A stretch of DNA of 64,000 nucleotides from Watersipora subatra. Lineage: Eukaryota > Bryozoa > Gymnolaemata > Cheilostomatida > Watersiporidae. A model generated the notes under the pieces. That model saw only the letters and a program-made list of their open reading frames with translations. It was not told where the DNA came from and searched no databases. Both the position numbers and the translations under genes were made by a program. Positions 1-11,902 of this stretch are shown piece after piece (the stretch's first letter is position 1; every line of letters starts with the position of its first letter). Location: positions 25,824,182 to 25,888,181 of the forward strand of contig NC_088711.1 in the NCBI RefSeq assembly GCF_963576615.1, in the 5' to 3' direction.

Positions 1-332
1 GGTGCCGGAAATGTGATTGCTTAAGAGTTAATATTAATTCATTGCTTGTATTGAACGGTTTTTTCAGTTTTTCTGTGTATCTACTATCTTGTATGTATAT
101 TGATTCTGGTCGTTGTGGTAATCTTATGCTTTAAATTATGTACATTTTTGTAAAAAGTTATTAGTCAAAAACTGCTTCTATATTGTGTTGAGCATGTGAA
201 AGAGCCTACGGGTAGCTTGATATTGAATAGCAAAAAGGTGGAAAATTTGATCAAAATCTCGTCATTTTTTACCAGCTCATCAGCTAGCTAGTTTTTATAT
301 AGCCCCCCACTTAATTCTCATCTTCTTACCAG

Positions 333-518
333 CAGTTCACGCAGTATCATAATTTGTTGGAGGGAAAATGTAACAACTTGAACAGGAGTTTGGACAAATT
401 GCTTAGCGAGGAAAATTTACATCCAGTATTCATCGCTTTAACTAAAAACCTCACTGCAGCCCTCGATGATGTTACCCATTGGTTAGTCGCGCCACATTTT
501 AGTGTGCATCTAAAATAA
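333..518 (+). CDS. Candidate terminal exon of an unidentified gene
   Basis: A strong pyrimidine-rich acceptor (cttcttaccag) precedes an open frame that runs to a taa at 516-518. The translation is amphipathic and helix-like, with the segment LDKLLSEENLHPVFIALTK followed by an N-glycosylation-like NLT. A canonical AATAAA at 760-765 lies 240 bases past the stop, so this could be the last exon of a gene entering from the left. Alternatively it splices at 482 (g|gttagt) into downstream exons, but the phases I tried there give stops. The family is not recognised. Its helical composition differs from the beta-rich exons of gene A. Confidence 0.35.
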   Translation, partial: QFTQYHNLLEGKCNNLNRSLDKLLSEENLHPVFIALTKNLTAALDDVTHWLVAPHFSVHLK

Positions 519-759
519 TTTAACGTGAGAGGGTAACACTCAGCATTGACTAGATGACTCGATACAACTATTTCTTTTGCTTTTGCCTTGAACAATCTTC
601 GAAGCCTTATGTTCTAAGTTTGTTTGCTATATACGGTGCATATTTGCATTTCATAATTCTTACCTTGACAGTAAAATGATTTGTTGGATTAAAGAATAGG
701 ACTATATTAAAAGTTGTCTATTCCGCTACGACTATAGTCATATGGTTTCCGTCTGTTTA

Positions 760-765
760 AATAAA
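760..765 (+). terminator. AATAAA polyadenylation signal candidate
   Basis: A canonical AATAAA hexamer lies downstream of the stop codon at 516-518. It is consistent with, but does not prove, a 3' end for the candidate terminal exon at 333-518. Confidence 0.25.
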
Positions 766-854
766 GATATTCTGAGAATGAACTTGTGATGTTCATCTAC
801 TTCTGAACATGCAGTAGTTTTTAACAGATTGGTACCACATTTGTATGTTTCCAG

Positions 855-892
855 GAAATGAGCTGCATTGCGGTTGCTCATTTTATGCTCTG
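855..892 (+). CDS. Possible small exon (5' part of gene A)
   Basis: A tttccag acceptor and a gtaaag donor bound 38 bases that are open in phase 1 to phase 0 (NELHCGCSFYAL). The phases chain with the possible exon at 971-1010 and then with the phase-1 exon at 3899. The exon is very short and unsupported by homology, so it is a weak call. Confidence 0.2.
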
Positions 893-970
893 GTAAAGTG
901 TAAGCTCATCATTTGGTCCAAATGCAGCTATCCTCAAAGTATTGCTTCTATTCCCCTAATGTATCTGCAG

Positions 971-1010
971 GAACGGCATCTCTGTCGCTACAGCGACTTG
1001 AAAAAGCACT
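971..1010 (+). CDS. Possible small exon (5' part of gene A)
   Basis: A 40-base segment sits between a ctgcag acceptor and a consensus gtaagt donor. Read in phase 0 it gives ERHLCRYSDLKKH and leaves one base, which fits the phase-1 start at 3899 and would place the 27-bp minisatellite in the intron between them. It is also open in phase 1. Evidence is splice sites and phase only. Confidence 0.25.
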
Positions 1011-1176
1011 GTAAGTCATTGAGATTGTCTTCCTGAGTAAGTAGACAACTTCTATTTGAATGTGTTTAGTTGTTCTTGAGCAAATACTGCATAAGTTACA
1101 TTATTAATTTATCATGCAGTGTCTGTAATCAGCAAAACCAGTTTAGCTACATTTGTTATCTCTAAAAGGCCTTCAA

Positions 1177-3516
1177 TAGACACTAGCTCTAAAATACTTG
1201 TAATAGACACTAGCTCTAAAATACTTGTTATAGACACTAGCTCTAAAATACTTGTTATAGACACTAGCTCTAAAATACTTGTTATAGACACTAGCTCTAA
1301 AATACTTGTTATAGACACTAGCTCTAAAATACTTGTTATAGACACTAGCTCTAAAATACTTATTATAGACACTAGTTCTAAAATACTTGTTATAGACACT
1401 AGCTCTAAAATACTTGTTATAGACACTAGCTCTAAAGTACTTGTTATAGACACTAGCTCTAAAATACTTGTTATAGACACTAGCTCTAAAATGCTTGTTA
1501 CAGACACTAGCTCTAAAATACTTGTTATAGACACTAGCTCTAAAATACTTGTTATAGACACTAGCTCTAAAATACTTGTTCTAGACACTAGTTCTAAAAT
1601 ACTTGTTATAGATACTAGCTCTAAAATACTTGTTATAGACACTAGCTCTAAAATACTTGTTATAGACACTAGCTCTAAAATACTTGTTATAGACACTAGC
1701 TCTGAAATACTTGTTATAGACACTAGCTCTAAAATACTTGTTGTAGATACTAGTTCTAAAATACTTGTTATAGATACTAGCTCTAAAATACTTGTTATCG
1801 ACACTAGCTCTAAAATACTTGTTATAGACACTAGCTCTAAAATACTTGTTCTAGACACTAGTTCTAAAATACTTGTTATAGGTACTAGCTCTAAAATACT
1901 TGTTATAGACACTAGCTCTAAAATACTTGTTATAGACACTAGCTCTAAAATACTTGTTATAGACACTAGCTCTAAAATGCTTGTTATAGACACTAGCTCT
2001 AAAATACTTGTTATAGACACTAGCTCTAAAATACTTGTTATAGATACTAGCTCTAAAATACTTGTTATAGACACTAGCTCTAAAATACTTGTTATAGACA
2101 CTAGCTCTAAAATACTTGTTATAGACACTAGCTCTAAAATACTTGTTATAGACACTAGCTCTAAAATACTTGTTATAGACACTAGCTATAAAATACTTGT
2201 TATAGACACTAGCTCTAAAATACTTGTTATAGACATTAGCTCTAAAATACTTGTTCTAGACACTAGTTCTAAAATACTTGTTATAGATACTAGCTCTAAA
2301 ATACTTGTTATAGACACTAGCTCTAAAATACTTGTTATAGACACTAGCTCTAAAATACTTGTTATAGACACTAGCTCTAAAATACTTGTTATAGACACTA
2401 GCTCTAAAATACTTGTTATAGACACTAGTTCTAAAATACTTGTTATAGACACTAGCTCTAAAATACTTGTTATAGATACTAGTTCTAAAATACTTGTTAT
2501 AGATACTAGCTCTAAAATACTTGTTATAGACACTAGCTCTAAAATACTTGTTATAGATACTAGTTCTAAAATACTTGTTATAGATACTAGCTCTGAAATA
2601 CTTGTTATAGACACTAGCTCTAAAATACTTGTTGTAGATACTAGTTCTAAAATACTTGTTATAGATACTAGCTCTAAAATACTTGTTATCGACACTAGCT
2701 CTAAAATACTTGTTATAGACACTAGCTCTAAAATACTTGTTCTAGACACTAGTTCTAAAATACTTGTTATAGGTACTAGCTCTAAAATACTTGTTATAGA
2801 CACTAGCTCTAAAATACTTGTTATAGACACTAGCTCTAAAATACTTGTTATAGACACTAGCTCTAAAATGCTTGTTATAGACACTAGCTCTAAAATACTT
2901 GTTATAGACACTAGCTCTAAAATACTTGTTATAGATACTAGCTCTAAAATACTTGTTATAGACACTAGCTCTAAAATACTTGTTATAGACACTAGCTCTA
3001 AAATACTTGTTATAGACACTAGCTCTAAAATACTTGTTATAGACACTAGCTCTAAAATACTTGTTATAGACACTAGCTATAAAATACTTGTTATAGACAC
3101 TAGCTCTAAAATACTTGTTATAGACACTAGCTCTAAAATACTTGTTCTAGACACTAGTTCTAAAATACTTGTTATAGATACTAGCTCTAAAATACTTGTT
3201 ATAGACACTAGCTCTAAAATACTTGTTATAGACACTAGCTCTAAAATACTTGTTATAGACACTAGCTCTAAAATACTTGTTATAGACACTAGCTCTAAAA
3301 TACTTGTTATAGACACTAGTTCTAAAATACTTGTTATAGACACTAGCTCTAAAATACTTGTTATAGATACTAGTTCTAAAATACTTGTTATAGATACTAG
3401 CTCTAAAATACTTGTTATAGACACTAGCTCTAAAATACTTGTTATAGACACTAGTTCTAAAATACTTGTTACAGACACTAGCTCTAAAATACTTGTTATA
3501 GATACTAGCTCTGAAA
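1177..3516 (+). repeat. 27-bp minisatellite, about 87 copies
   Basis: Tandem copies of a 27-base unit built on atagacactagctctaaaa plus tacttgt(t) run without an indel that breaks the three-base frame. An 802-codon frame on + (repeat IDTSSKILV) and long frames on - are therefore open by arithmetic. Unit variants include both silent (gac/gat, agc/agt) and replacement changes (ata/cta/gta, aaa/gaa), so there is no clear coding constraint. A higher-order repeat is visible: the run of variant units from about 1700 to 2210 recurs at about 2590 to 3110, an offset of about 33 units. Confidence 0.95.
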
Positions 3517-3522
3517 TCTTAC

Positions 3523-3563
3523 CATAACAGTGCCTTCATGCATTGCATGAAGGCACTGTTATG
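3523..3563. repeat. Perfect 20-bp palindrome with 1-nt spacer
   Basis: The arms at 3523-3542 (cataacagtgccttcatgca) and 3544-3563 are exact reverse complements separated by one base. The palindrome begins within a few bases of the end of the 27-bp minisatellite. Confidence 0.9.
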
Positions 3564-3898
3564 CTTTCAGTCTTGTCAGCTGTTGTACAAGTAATTATAA
3601 ATGGGGAAATGGTGACTTGTGTGTTAGCTATCAGAGAAGAACACATGTAGCCAGTTTTTACAGTGTTTATCAGTTACAAAGCATTCAACCTTGCTGATAT
3701 CTTTTTCATGGCACTACTGTGTAGTATTCACTGTGTAGTGTTCACGTATTTCATCACACATAAAAATGTAGCAAAATGGTGTAAAGGTTTCATCATCGTG
3801 ATTGGCGAATCTTTTACGTAATTTTTTGTTTTGAATGTTGTACACACAAAGAATGCAAATTAAAAAAAACTGCAAAACATGTTTGAATTGCTTTGCAG

Positions 3899-4054
3899 AT
3901 TTGTCTTTAAGATTTTCGTCAAATAACTCGCATATGCTCGTGACTCTGCCTGATGATGAAAAGTGGGAGGAATTTGACAACCTCGTCCACAATGGTAGCC
4001 ACTTGCTCCTGCACCAATTCGCACTGCCCGTTAGCTCTCTTGCAATCAAGTCAG
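3899..4054 (+). CDS. Gene A exon, beta-rich ectodomain
   Basis: The exon has an acceptor ctttgcag, a donor g|gtatgc and phase 1 at both ends, like most later exons of gene A. The product includes WEEFDNLVHNGSHLLLHQF with an N-glycosylation site (NGS). It joins in frame to the exon at 6768. The opposite strand is also open here, but it lacks the matching splice sites and phase. Confidence 0.55.
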
Positions 4055-4114
4055 GTATGCTCTGATCTGGGTTAATAGGCTGCCATTCCATTTGAGTTTC
4101 AACTCGCCTTTGTG

Positions 4115-4385
4115 TCTTTCACACCATGTTATATAGTGCATTTTATATAGTGTATTTTATATAGTGCCTTTTATATAGTGCACTGTATATAGTGCATTTT
4201 ACATAGTGCCTTTTATATAGTGCATTCTATATAGTGCAGTGTATATAGTGCAGTGTATATAGTGTATGTTACATAGTGCAGTGTATCTAGTGCATTTTAC
4301 AAAGTGCATTTTATATAGTGCATTTTAAATAGTGCATTTTATATAGTGCATTTTATATAGTGCATTTTATATAGTGCATTTGACT
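4115..4385 (+). repeat. 14-bp AT-rich tandem repeat (tatatagtgcattt)
   Basis: About 19 degenerate copies of a 14-base unit (tatatagtgcattt) lie directly after the exon at 3899-4054 and before the MITE at 4401. Confidence 0.9.
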
Positions 4386-4400
4386 GTGTGTGGATATGGG

Positions 4401-4963
4401 TGGTGCTCACTTAATGACGACTTGGAGTTATGACGGCATGTTAAAAATGGTCAAAAATATGCTTGAAGAAGGTAAAAGGAAATAATAATAAAATACATTT
4501 CTTAAACCGTTAAAGTAGCCGTGCATGTATAGTTATTACACATGTATCGGGTGTTATACTGATATCTGTCCTAGTTGAAGCATTGTAAAAATAAACTATG
4601 GTACATACAAATGCTGAATGGAAGAAGAAATCCCAAAAAATTGAGCACAAATAATAGATAGAAATACGTAATATCTACCGCAAAGCACTCTACAGTAGCC
4701 TGACATTTGCCTACACGCTTGTGCACTCACAAAAGCTAAATAATACAGAAAACAGTTAAATTCTAATTTTTTGTTGAAAGTTCACACTTATTATTAAAAG
4801 GCCAATGGAAAGTAGAGAAGGAGAAATGATGAAGAATTAGAGTGAACGCCAATAGCCTACACACATGTAGTGGAGGCTCAAAGAGATGGTTCGTTTAATG
4901 ATGGAATCACTTAACAACCGTTCTTCAGAACGTAACTCTCTCGTCATTGAGTGAAGACTACCA
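4401..4963. mobile_element. MITE family 2, copy 1
   Basis: The ends form a degenerate inverted repeat: tggtgctcacttaatgacga at the left, and tcgtcattgagtgaagacta plus cca at the right. There is no coding capacity. The interior (acacgcttgtgcactcacaa, then a mononucleotide-rich run, then ggaggctcaaagagatggtt) matches the element at 47156-48090 in the same order. Confidence 0.6.
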
Positions 4964-6767
4964 GTAGTTCATTAGCTGTGCTTAATCTAGTCTATTTAGA
5001 GATGTGATATTCACTGTTCAGTTATCTTTGTTAATCGCAAACTAGTACGCACGCAATTCACCAGTTTGCAATAACTTTTTATAATGCATGATTGATTTAC
5101 ATTTGGTGTGGGCCAATAGAAGTAGGAAACGACGAATAATAATAACTCATTGATTCTCTGTGTCTCCACTAAATATTCATCATTCTGGAGCTAGAGTGAA
5201 CAAAAATATGTAATGGCTAAAAATATCTGAGCTGTTATCGGTCAATTTGCTGCAACGAATCACTTCAACCAGCACAGAAGGATTGGCAGCAGTTATTGTT
5301 GGTGTTATTAGCTTGAGACAATTGCTGGAATTTAATGCTCGCTTTTTATATGAGATTCTAGTAAGGCAACTAGAGTTTTGAAAATCATATGAAAGTGTAA
5401 AAACAATTAATTGTTCTGTACTGATGATTGGAAAGTTTGATACTGGTAAACATCGATCCCACTCAAGCTCACTGTAAGCTCACCGTAGGCTCACTCTGCT
5501 TAAACGTCCTAGAGCTGTGAGAGATTAATTAGTCCATGATAATTGCTTAGATTCAGCTTGATGCATGTTTCAGCTTTTTAGGGAAAAGAAAATAACATTG
5601 CCAGCTTTTTCTACTTTGTGCTTCACTTTTGTAAATGTATTTTTAGGGTTGTTATTTTTAGAGAAAAAAAAGTTTTCAATCACCGTCATAATTAAATTTT
5701 GAATTAGATATATATATTAGAAAATATTATATTATATATTATATTAGAAAATTACACATCCTTTAGACAAAATTTTAAAAGACTGAAACGATTTAAGCGT
5801 CGAGTGAAAGAATCCAAGTCACCATTCTTTTCTAGAAGTTTAACCAAAATCATGTGTGAACATGTTATTGTATAGTGGTAGAATGTGCACAGTCGTGCAC
5901 GATGTTTTTCAAGTAGTCTCACACGCAGCAATAGTTGCATAGAAGTTTTCTTTGTCAACTATGACAGCCAACTTACAACAAGAGGTTGTTCTAGACTAAA
6001 AGGAGACAACTCTTCAAGGTTGTTTGTTAGCATAGTGGTAACTGGTTAGTAATTATCGAAAGACGATGGACTATGTGTAAGAGAGGTCAAGGTGAATTTA
6101 GAGAAGCCAAGGGAAGCTTTTTTAGATTCGACTTTTTATTATCTAAAAGAGCTTATCATTATCGATGTTAATGTTTGTGGAATAAACTTTTTATTATTGT
6201 TGTTATTCATCAGTGTGCCATATTCATTGCAGAGACTATCACTAGGTAACTTAAAACATAGTTATAAGAAGTTATATGAAGAAGTTAATTCTATAATGTG
6301 TATAAATATGTGCTACATGAACTACTGGTAATTTTATCTTCCCTTACATTGTCTGAATGTTAATAGAATTTTTGCTACAACTTGCGTTGCCGTGGTTTCC
6401 TAAATTACCCTAGAAACAATTATTTTTATGAACATCTGTTCAACAGTTATCGTCATGCGAGCTGGTTTATTTTTTTAGTATTTCTTTTAAAGCAAATAAT
6501 GACACAGTGAGCACATAATCTGATATAAAAAAGCTAATATATTGCCTCATATTTAATAGGTAATCATTTGAGGGTTGGAAGAGCAAGCATTTTGGGTACA
6601 TTAGTTTGTCTGAAGTAAATTATGAAAGATAACTTCCCTGAACTGCTCATTAAAGGACTTGTTCCATTTTAAACTATTTGGATAGTATCACATTTAAATA
6701 ACGATGCAGAGCTGTTTGTTCTCAACTTTAGTAGTTATGCAAATATCTCTCACTTTTTTATATTTAG
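4964..6767. other. Gene A intron, no recognised feature
   Basis: AT-rich intronic sequence with a short (at)n-like stretch near 5706-5745. I see no exon with matching splice sites, no RNA gene and no clear repeat. Confidence 0.4.
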
Positions 6768-6984
6768 ATGGTTCCGCAATATTCAGTCACAACAACCAAG
6801 AAGTCTTCACAACAAATGTGCATCTTCCAATCAGGGCTTCATCCAATAATCTTACTTTAAACTTGGCATCCGGACAAAGCATTTTCATATCTACCCCTAA
6901 TTTTACTGCGAACTTACAAGTTGATGAGCTACAGCTCAAAGGATTATTAAACACGACTCTACAGCTGCCAGGAGATAATCTCAG
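6768..6984 (+). CDS. Gene A exon (or first exon from ATG at 6704)
   Basis: The acceptor tatatttag and donor ag|gtagcg give phase 1 in and phase 2 out. The phase-2 end fits the one-base start of the next exon and rebuilds a Ser codon. The product has at least three N-x-S/T sites (NNLTLNL, NFT, NTT). As an alternative, an ATG at 6704 in the same frame adds MQSCLFSTLVVMQISLTFLY, which looks like a signal peptide, so gene A or a shorter isoform could start here. Confidence 0.7.
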
Positions 6985-7193
6985 GTAGCGGCTATGTAAT
7001 GCCATTTTAGCAAATGCCAGTCTATAGTTCTGTTATACCTTTGTTCGATGCGAGTCACCCATTCTTCTTCCTAATAATCTTGTCATCATGCTGGTTTTAG
7101 TACCAGCTGTGATGTCTCCATGAGCTTTAGGCTTGCGTTTGCTTGAACGTGTTAAAATGTTTACTGAGATTTTAGTAGTTGTGTACAAATTAC

Positions 7194-8036
7194 TTAGCAC
7201 TGAATGTGGCAAGCACAAACTCCGAGTATCGTGTGGCTAGATCTTGACAACCAGAAATGCGAGACAGACACTCTATTCAAGTAATATTAAATGCTAAGTT
7301 GTAATTGGAATATGTGTAAAACCCACAAACCTGATTAAATTGTATTAAAATCTTAAAATGTTGGACTTGTTATTATTTTGTGTGTGAACGCAATTTACGG
7401 TAGTTTAATATTCCTTGAACAGCTTTTTGCACGCTGGTTCATTTAAGAGCAACATCGGCCTCTACATGAAACTTTACAAATTAGTGAAGGATACTCGAGT
7501 GTCCCTTTCAGATTCATCTTAGCCTCGTGCAACTCTATTAAGTTTACATTCATTACACTTGCAGAATATTGTCAAATTTATCCATGCATATTCTGTAGTG
7601 TTGAAATGTACCGTAGTGAGATTCTTGTAGTTACTTTTTATCTCTTCAAATCATACTACCAGAACAGTTTCATGTATTTTAATACATGCTACTTTGATAA
7701 CTTCCAACCAAAAATAGAATAAATTCCCTCACTTTTTGTCAAAATGTCAAGATGGACAACAGGGTGACGGTAATAAATACAGTGTATCATTCAGTTCAAC
7801 AAAGTAGTCTGTACAGAGCATTTTTTGCATCAACATTTCAAATGCGCTCAGCTGGTCTCACGTGGCTCAGTTGCTGTTTGTTAATGCAGTACTGCTGATC
7901 TTCCTGTTATATTTCAGTCTCAGCTTGGACGAAGAGCTGCGAGTTGCAGTCAGCGGGAAGGATGTGTTTGCGTTCAAGGCAGACCCAGGATTGAGCATTG
8001 GTGTCTCTTCGAAATCGATTGTTTTCACCAACTCTG
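7194..8036 (+). repeat. Source half of an inverted segmental duplication
   Basis: This segment, intron sequence plus the first 119 bases of the exon at 7918, reappears in reverse orientation at 17543-18392. Long stretches are shared, for example agggacactcgagtatcctt on the reverse copy. Confidence 0.9.
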
Positions 8037-8300
8037 ATGGCCATAAGTTTTTAGATGTAGAAGATGTTACATCCATTCTCACTCTTGATGCAAATGGGAT
8101 GCTTTCAGTTGGTGCTGACCCGTTTTTCACTCTTAATGCTTCGTATCTGCTGCCAGTCATACAGCACGGTCGGCTAAAGTTCTTGTCAGAAGATGGAGAG
8201 AAAAAGATTGAAGTGGAGCCAGAAGTTAACAGCATTTATGTGAGCTATGACAGCATCGTGGTCATAGCTAGAAATCTTAGTGCTGTGCTCAACCTCTCAG
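7918..8300 (+). CDS. Gene A exon, glycosylated beta-rich segment
   Basis: The acceptor atatttcag and donor g|gtacca give phase 2 in and phase 1 out (127 whole codons). The product starts LSLDEELRVAVSGKDVFAFK and carries NAS, NLS and NLS-type glycosylation sites. The hydrophobic residues read upstream of the acceptor come from the polypyrimidine tract, and no ATG is available there, so this is an internal exon. Confidence 0.75.
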
Positions 8301-8458
8301 GTACCACAATATTGCTTGCTTATTGAAAGAACCACATTTTGTAGTCCTATGGCATATTTGCATGATCACTGGCCATCTTGTTGTTGTAACCGCCATAGGT
8401 GCGAATCTTCATTGCTAAATCAGTAGACCTAATCAGTAGATGAAATGCTATTTAGAGC

Positions 8459-8622
8459 AAGTTGTCAATGTACACACGAGTAAGTTGTCAATGTACACAC
8501 GAGTAAGTTGTCAATGTACATAATAACATTGACAACTCACTTGTGTGTACATTGACAACTCACTTGTGTGTACATTGACAACTCACTTGTGTGTACATTG
8601 ACAACTTACTCGCGCGTACATG
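8459..8622. repeat. Tandem array folded into an inverted repeat
   Basis: Copies of the 23-base unit aagttgtcaatgtacacacg plus agt are followed, after a short centre near 8520-8525, by copies of its reverse complement (tgtacattgacaactcactt). The whole region is a long imperfect hairpin built from a minisatellite. Confidence 0.85.
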
Positions 8623-8805
8623 AGTGACTGTTTTTTTTTGCTCATACTACTCGTTGACTCACTATTACATTTTTCTAATTCCTCTCTACCTGAAGCACTC
8701 TGTTGAGAGATCTTATTACATGGTCACTCAATATAAGTGCTGATGGAAACAACCTTCCTTTCTGAATGCACTCTGTATTTTTTGGTCGAATGCTATTGCC
8801 TGCAG

Positions 8806-8952
8806 GAAATGTTCACATGAACCGCAGCTATGTAGTTATCAAAAGCCTTTCCGGGGATGGTACACAAGCTGTTATATTCACTTCTAATGATACTCTATCG
8901 TACTGGAACGGCACTCATCTAATTAGAGACTCACTTGTCATCGATGCAGAAG
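8806..8952 (+). CDS. Gene A exon (phase 1-1)
   Basis: The acceptor cctgcag and donor g|gtatgt bound 147 bases in phase 1-1. The product contains HMNRSYVVIKSLSG and YWNGTHLIRD with glycosylation sites NRS, NDT and NGT. The WNGTH motif recurs in the next exon, which suggests the modules are related. Confidence 0.7.
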
Positions 8953-9008
8953 GTATGTGTGACAGTCTAGTTGCAAAAATTTGGTTGGCAGCGGCCTGGC
9001 TGCCCAAG

Positions 9009-10278
9009 TAATAAGTGTAAAACAGTAGACTTGCCCTTATTACATGTTCAGTCAGTGTAATAAAGCATTAATATAAACTTTTGGTAAGCTATATTAGTAT
9101 TGACATCCAAATACTCCCCTCTATTTAATTTATCTAACATTATTTGTGATATGATCTGGCTCAGGAAAAAACTGGAAAAAATAGAATTAGTCTCTCTAAT
9201 TTTGGCGGTGCATGAATGCGACAGGCAACAAATTTAGGTGGGGGAAATAGATAGATTCGATATTTTATTAACATAGAATTTCACATCATGTCACATGGTC
9301 AATAAAACAAAAGAAATATTCTTTGGTCTCAGATTAACTCCAAAACTAATAGGTAATAAGAACTATTTAAATTGAATGACTAATAATTTAGTCCTGCTAG
9401 AATTGTGATTGATAATGCCTTTGGCGAAATGCTTAATTTCGAGTGCTTTCACCTCATTTTTGATAGTGTAGTAGATTTGGTACACATAGCCAAAAATTGA
9501 TTTGTCCGAAAGCAAGCCTGGAAGGTATTTAGTATACTGCATGGACACATGGCTCATCAGTGTCAATAACAAAGTTACATATGCATCTAAGTTAAAATCT
9601 CCCGTGTGAGTTTCTATATTGGCCAATTCTAATCCAATCAGTATGCCCTATTAGCTTAGTCCCTCTTTGCGTACCAGTTTTCTTGACATTGTCAACGATT
9701 AGTTGCTCTGAGTTTTTATACATTTATGCCATAAGCCAGAAATATACATATAAGATCACCATTGTTCTGTTCTCGGCCAAAACATTACATAAACTAACAT
9801 GATGTGAAATAATCATAGCGGATAGTTTTATGCATTAATTGCAGTGATTTGAATTAATGTTTGGCTTGTTTCCAAACAGCCGTATACTAGAACTATGATG
9901 TTATAGCCAATCAATCGAGTGAAGTCGATCTTAGGAATGTCAAACAATCACTGTTTTTGTTCATCAATGGAAATGTTTTCTGTACTTTATTAGCGACTTG
10001 GAAATGTAAGTAGATTAATTACTCATTGTAGTTTTATGTTTATAAATTAGATCAATATTTTGACTCAATACTGTTTTAAATCGATCGGTGAACTTGCACT
10101 TCATTTATTCAAAGATTTACCAAAAAGCTCGCTTAAGTCTCTTACTAGCATGCATAAATGTTAGTAAAATGATAAGTGTTTGTGACTGGAAATGATTTTT
10201 TTTCTTATCTGTACAGAATACCTACATGTAACAGGAGAGGTGAATGAGTAATAGTAGTGTGTTTGTGTTTTGCTAAAG
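9009..10278. other. Gene A intron, no recognised feature
   Basis: AT-rich intron. The reverse-strand open stretch at 9363-9626 shows no splice sites or familiar motif. Confidence 0.35.
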
Positions 10279-10416
10279 GTCTGCTGCTGTTGACACCTGG
10301 AATGGTTGAGATTCAGAACAGCAACAACCGGAGTTTGTACATGGAACAGGGGAAGGTAACTTCTAGTCTTTGGAATGGAACTCACATTGTTGTGAAAGAG
10401 GGCTCTACTGGCATTG
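10279..10416 (+). CDS. Gene A exon (phase 1-1)
   Basis: The acceptor gctaaag and donor g|gtaggc bound 138 bases in phase 1-1. The product contains NNRSLYMEQGKVTSSLWNGT. The arrangement x-L-W-N-G-T-H-I-V-V parallels Y-W-N-G-T-H-L-I-R-D in the exon at 8806, so the two are probably duplicated modules. Confidence 0.7.
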
Positions 10417-10789
10417 GTAGGCATGCTATTAAACGCGTTTTATTGTCCATTTTATGCGTTTCAACAATTAAAAGCAAATCCTGCGTTTCACCTCCGATTG
10501 TAATTAATTGTAATCATCATATTATAATCAATGTTGTATTTAAAAATAAATTAGCAAAAAAATTGCACCAAGGTATTTAATTTAGTCGGTTATCAGTTAG
10601 TTAATTCAATCAGTAGGGTTTTTCAGTCTTCAGGGTCTTCAGTGATCAGTGAAATATGTTTACATGTGAGCAAACACTTCTATTGATTCCTGAGAGTATC
10701 GTTAGTGTTGATTACATATTTACTGTTCTTAATAATGAGCTTGTATAGTAATTAACGTTATGATTAAAGAAGGTCTTTCAAACCATGCC

Positions 10790-11890
10790 AGACCAATCAT
10801 AGAAACTATACCAATCATAGAAACTATAACAATCCTAGAAACTATACCAATCATAGAAACTATACCAATCGTAGAAACTATAACAATCGTAGAAACTATA
10901 CCAATCATAGAAACTATAACAATCGTAGAAACTATAACAATCGTAAAAACTATAACAATCGTAGAAACTATACCAATCGTAGAAACTATACCAATCGTAG
11001 AAACTATAACAATCGGAGAAACTATGCCAATCGTAGAAACTATACCAATCGTAGAAACTATACCAATCGTAGAAACTATACCACTCGTAGAAACTATACC
11101 AATCGTAGAAACTATAACAATCGTAGAAACTATAACAATCGTAGAAACTATAACAATCGTAGAAACTATAACAATCCTAGAAACTATACCAATCGTAGAA
11201 ACTATACCAATCGTAGAAACTATAACAATCGTAGAAACTATAACAATCGTAAAAACTATAACAATCGTAGAAACTATACCAATCGTAGAAACTATACCAA
11301 TCGTAGAAACTATACCACTCGTAGAAACTATACCAATCGTAGAAACTATAACAATCGTAGAAACTATAACAATCGTTGAAACTATAACAATCGTAGAAAC
11401 TATAACAATCCTAGAAACTATACCAATTGTAGAAACTATAACAATCGTAGAAACTATAACAATCGTAGAAACTATAACAATCGTAAAAACTATAACAATC
11501 GTAGAAACTATACCAATCGTAGAAACTATACCAATCGTAGAAACTATACCAATCGTAGAAACTATAACAATCGGAGAAACTATGCCAATCGTAGAAACTA
11601 TACCAATCGTAGAAACTATACCAATCGTAGAAACTATACCACTCGTAGAAACTATACCAATCGTAGAAACTATAACAATCGTAGAAACTATAACAATCGT
11701 AGAAACTATAACAATCGTAGAAACTATAACAATCGTAGAGACTAACAATCGTAGAAATTATACCAATCGTAGAAACTATACCAATCCTAGAAACTATACC
11801 AATCCTAGAAACTATAACAATCCTAGAAACTATACAAATCGTAGAAACTATACCAATCGTAGAAACAATAACAATCGTAGAAAAAACATT
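10790..11890 (+). repeat. 18-bp minisatellite, about 60 copies
   Basis: The unit is aactataccaatcgtaga, with an alternating ccaatc/acaatc variant. It keeps frame for most of its length, so long open frames (ETIPIV/ETITIV) appear on both strands. A short deletion near 11742 shifts the + frame. Blocks of variants such as cactcg and cggaga recur, showing higher-order duplication. Confidence 0.95.
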
Positions 11891-11902
11891 ATCTTCAGCT
11901 GA

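Noticed and set aside
1112-3478. Long minus-strand open frames (repeat SITSILELV) over the 27-bp array
   Set aside because: They are reverse readings of a minisatellite whose unit is divisible by three; no splice sites or independent start support them.
7862-7917. Signal-peptide-like leader before the exon at 7918 (LLFVNAVLLIFLLYF)
   Set aside because: No ATG is available; the stretch is the pyrimidine tract of a strong acceptor, and the preceding exon joins in phase 2.
10729-11902. Open frames of 339 and 380 codons over the 18-bp array
   Set aside because: Both strands are open only because of the 18-bp unit. The + frame shifts at about 11742, and the array lies in a gene A intron.
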